Positions 6,236 through 6,242 of a stretch of 6,242 nucleotides of DNA are shown in pieces; positions within the stretch are counted from its first letter, which is position 1; every line of letters begins with the position of its first letter. The stretch comes from Muribaculaceae bacterium. GTDB lineage: Bacteria; Bacteroidota; Bacteroidia; Bacteroidales; Muribaculaceae. The position numbers were made by a program, and so were the translations under genes. The notes under the pieces were generated by a model. The model worked only from the letters and a program-made list of their open reading frames with translations. It was not told where the DNA came from and made no database searches. The stretch lies in the NCBI GenBank assembly GCA_024400895.1, contig JAKSMA010000147.1, positions 1-6,242 of the forward strand, read 5' to 3'.

Positions 6236-6242
6236 TATTAGT

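Noticed and set aside
6114..6242. tRNA or other structured RNA gene
   Set aside because: No cloverleaf or T-loop GGTTCGAATC-type motif is present; only two simple hairpins can be drawn.

Overview
The window reads as a chromosomal segment from a gut- or oral-type Bacteroidales bacterium, most like Prevotella or Muribaculaceae. Four things point there: Bacteroidetes promoter boxes (TTG or TTTG, then TAnnTTTG about 20 bases later) upstream of the genes; no clear Shine-Dalgarno sequences; a peptidase closely resembling Porphyromonas gingivalis DPP5; and a secreted enzyme ending in the dockerin-like double repeat common in those groups. All five genes lie on the minus strand, so transcription runs from high to low coordinates.

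In transcription order: 6035-5601 is a small membrane protein with an N-terminal zinc ribbon and a DUF4870 domain. 5498-3555 is a secreted glycerophosphodiester phosphodiesterase with a long beta-rich middle region and a C-terminal dockerin. 3435-2872 and 2875-2000 are an AbiEi/AbiEii type IV toxin-antitoxin (abortive infection) pair with a 4-base ATGA overlap. 1876 to the left edge is the N-terminal ~90% of a periplasmic dipeptidyl-peptidase 5 (S9 family); its last residues, including the catalytic His, lie outside the window.

The genes look like separate transcription units except for the translationally coupled abiE pair. Each of the three junctions between units is compact: a terminator hairpin of the upstream unit overlaps or abuts the -33 box of the next unit. 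The abiE promoter region also carries overlapping inverted and direct repeats that could be the AbiEi operator. The abiE block looks more AT-rich than its neighbours, which fits a horizontally acquired defence module set between ordinary genes.

No wholly new system is evident. The points most worth a second look are the phosphodiesterase-dockerin fusion with its unassigned middle region, the abiE module and its control region, the terminator/promoter overlaps, and two tandem hairpins of unknown role at the right edge. No tRNA, rRNA, CRISPR array or insertion sequence was seen, and no gene-free stretch exceeds 300 bases.
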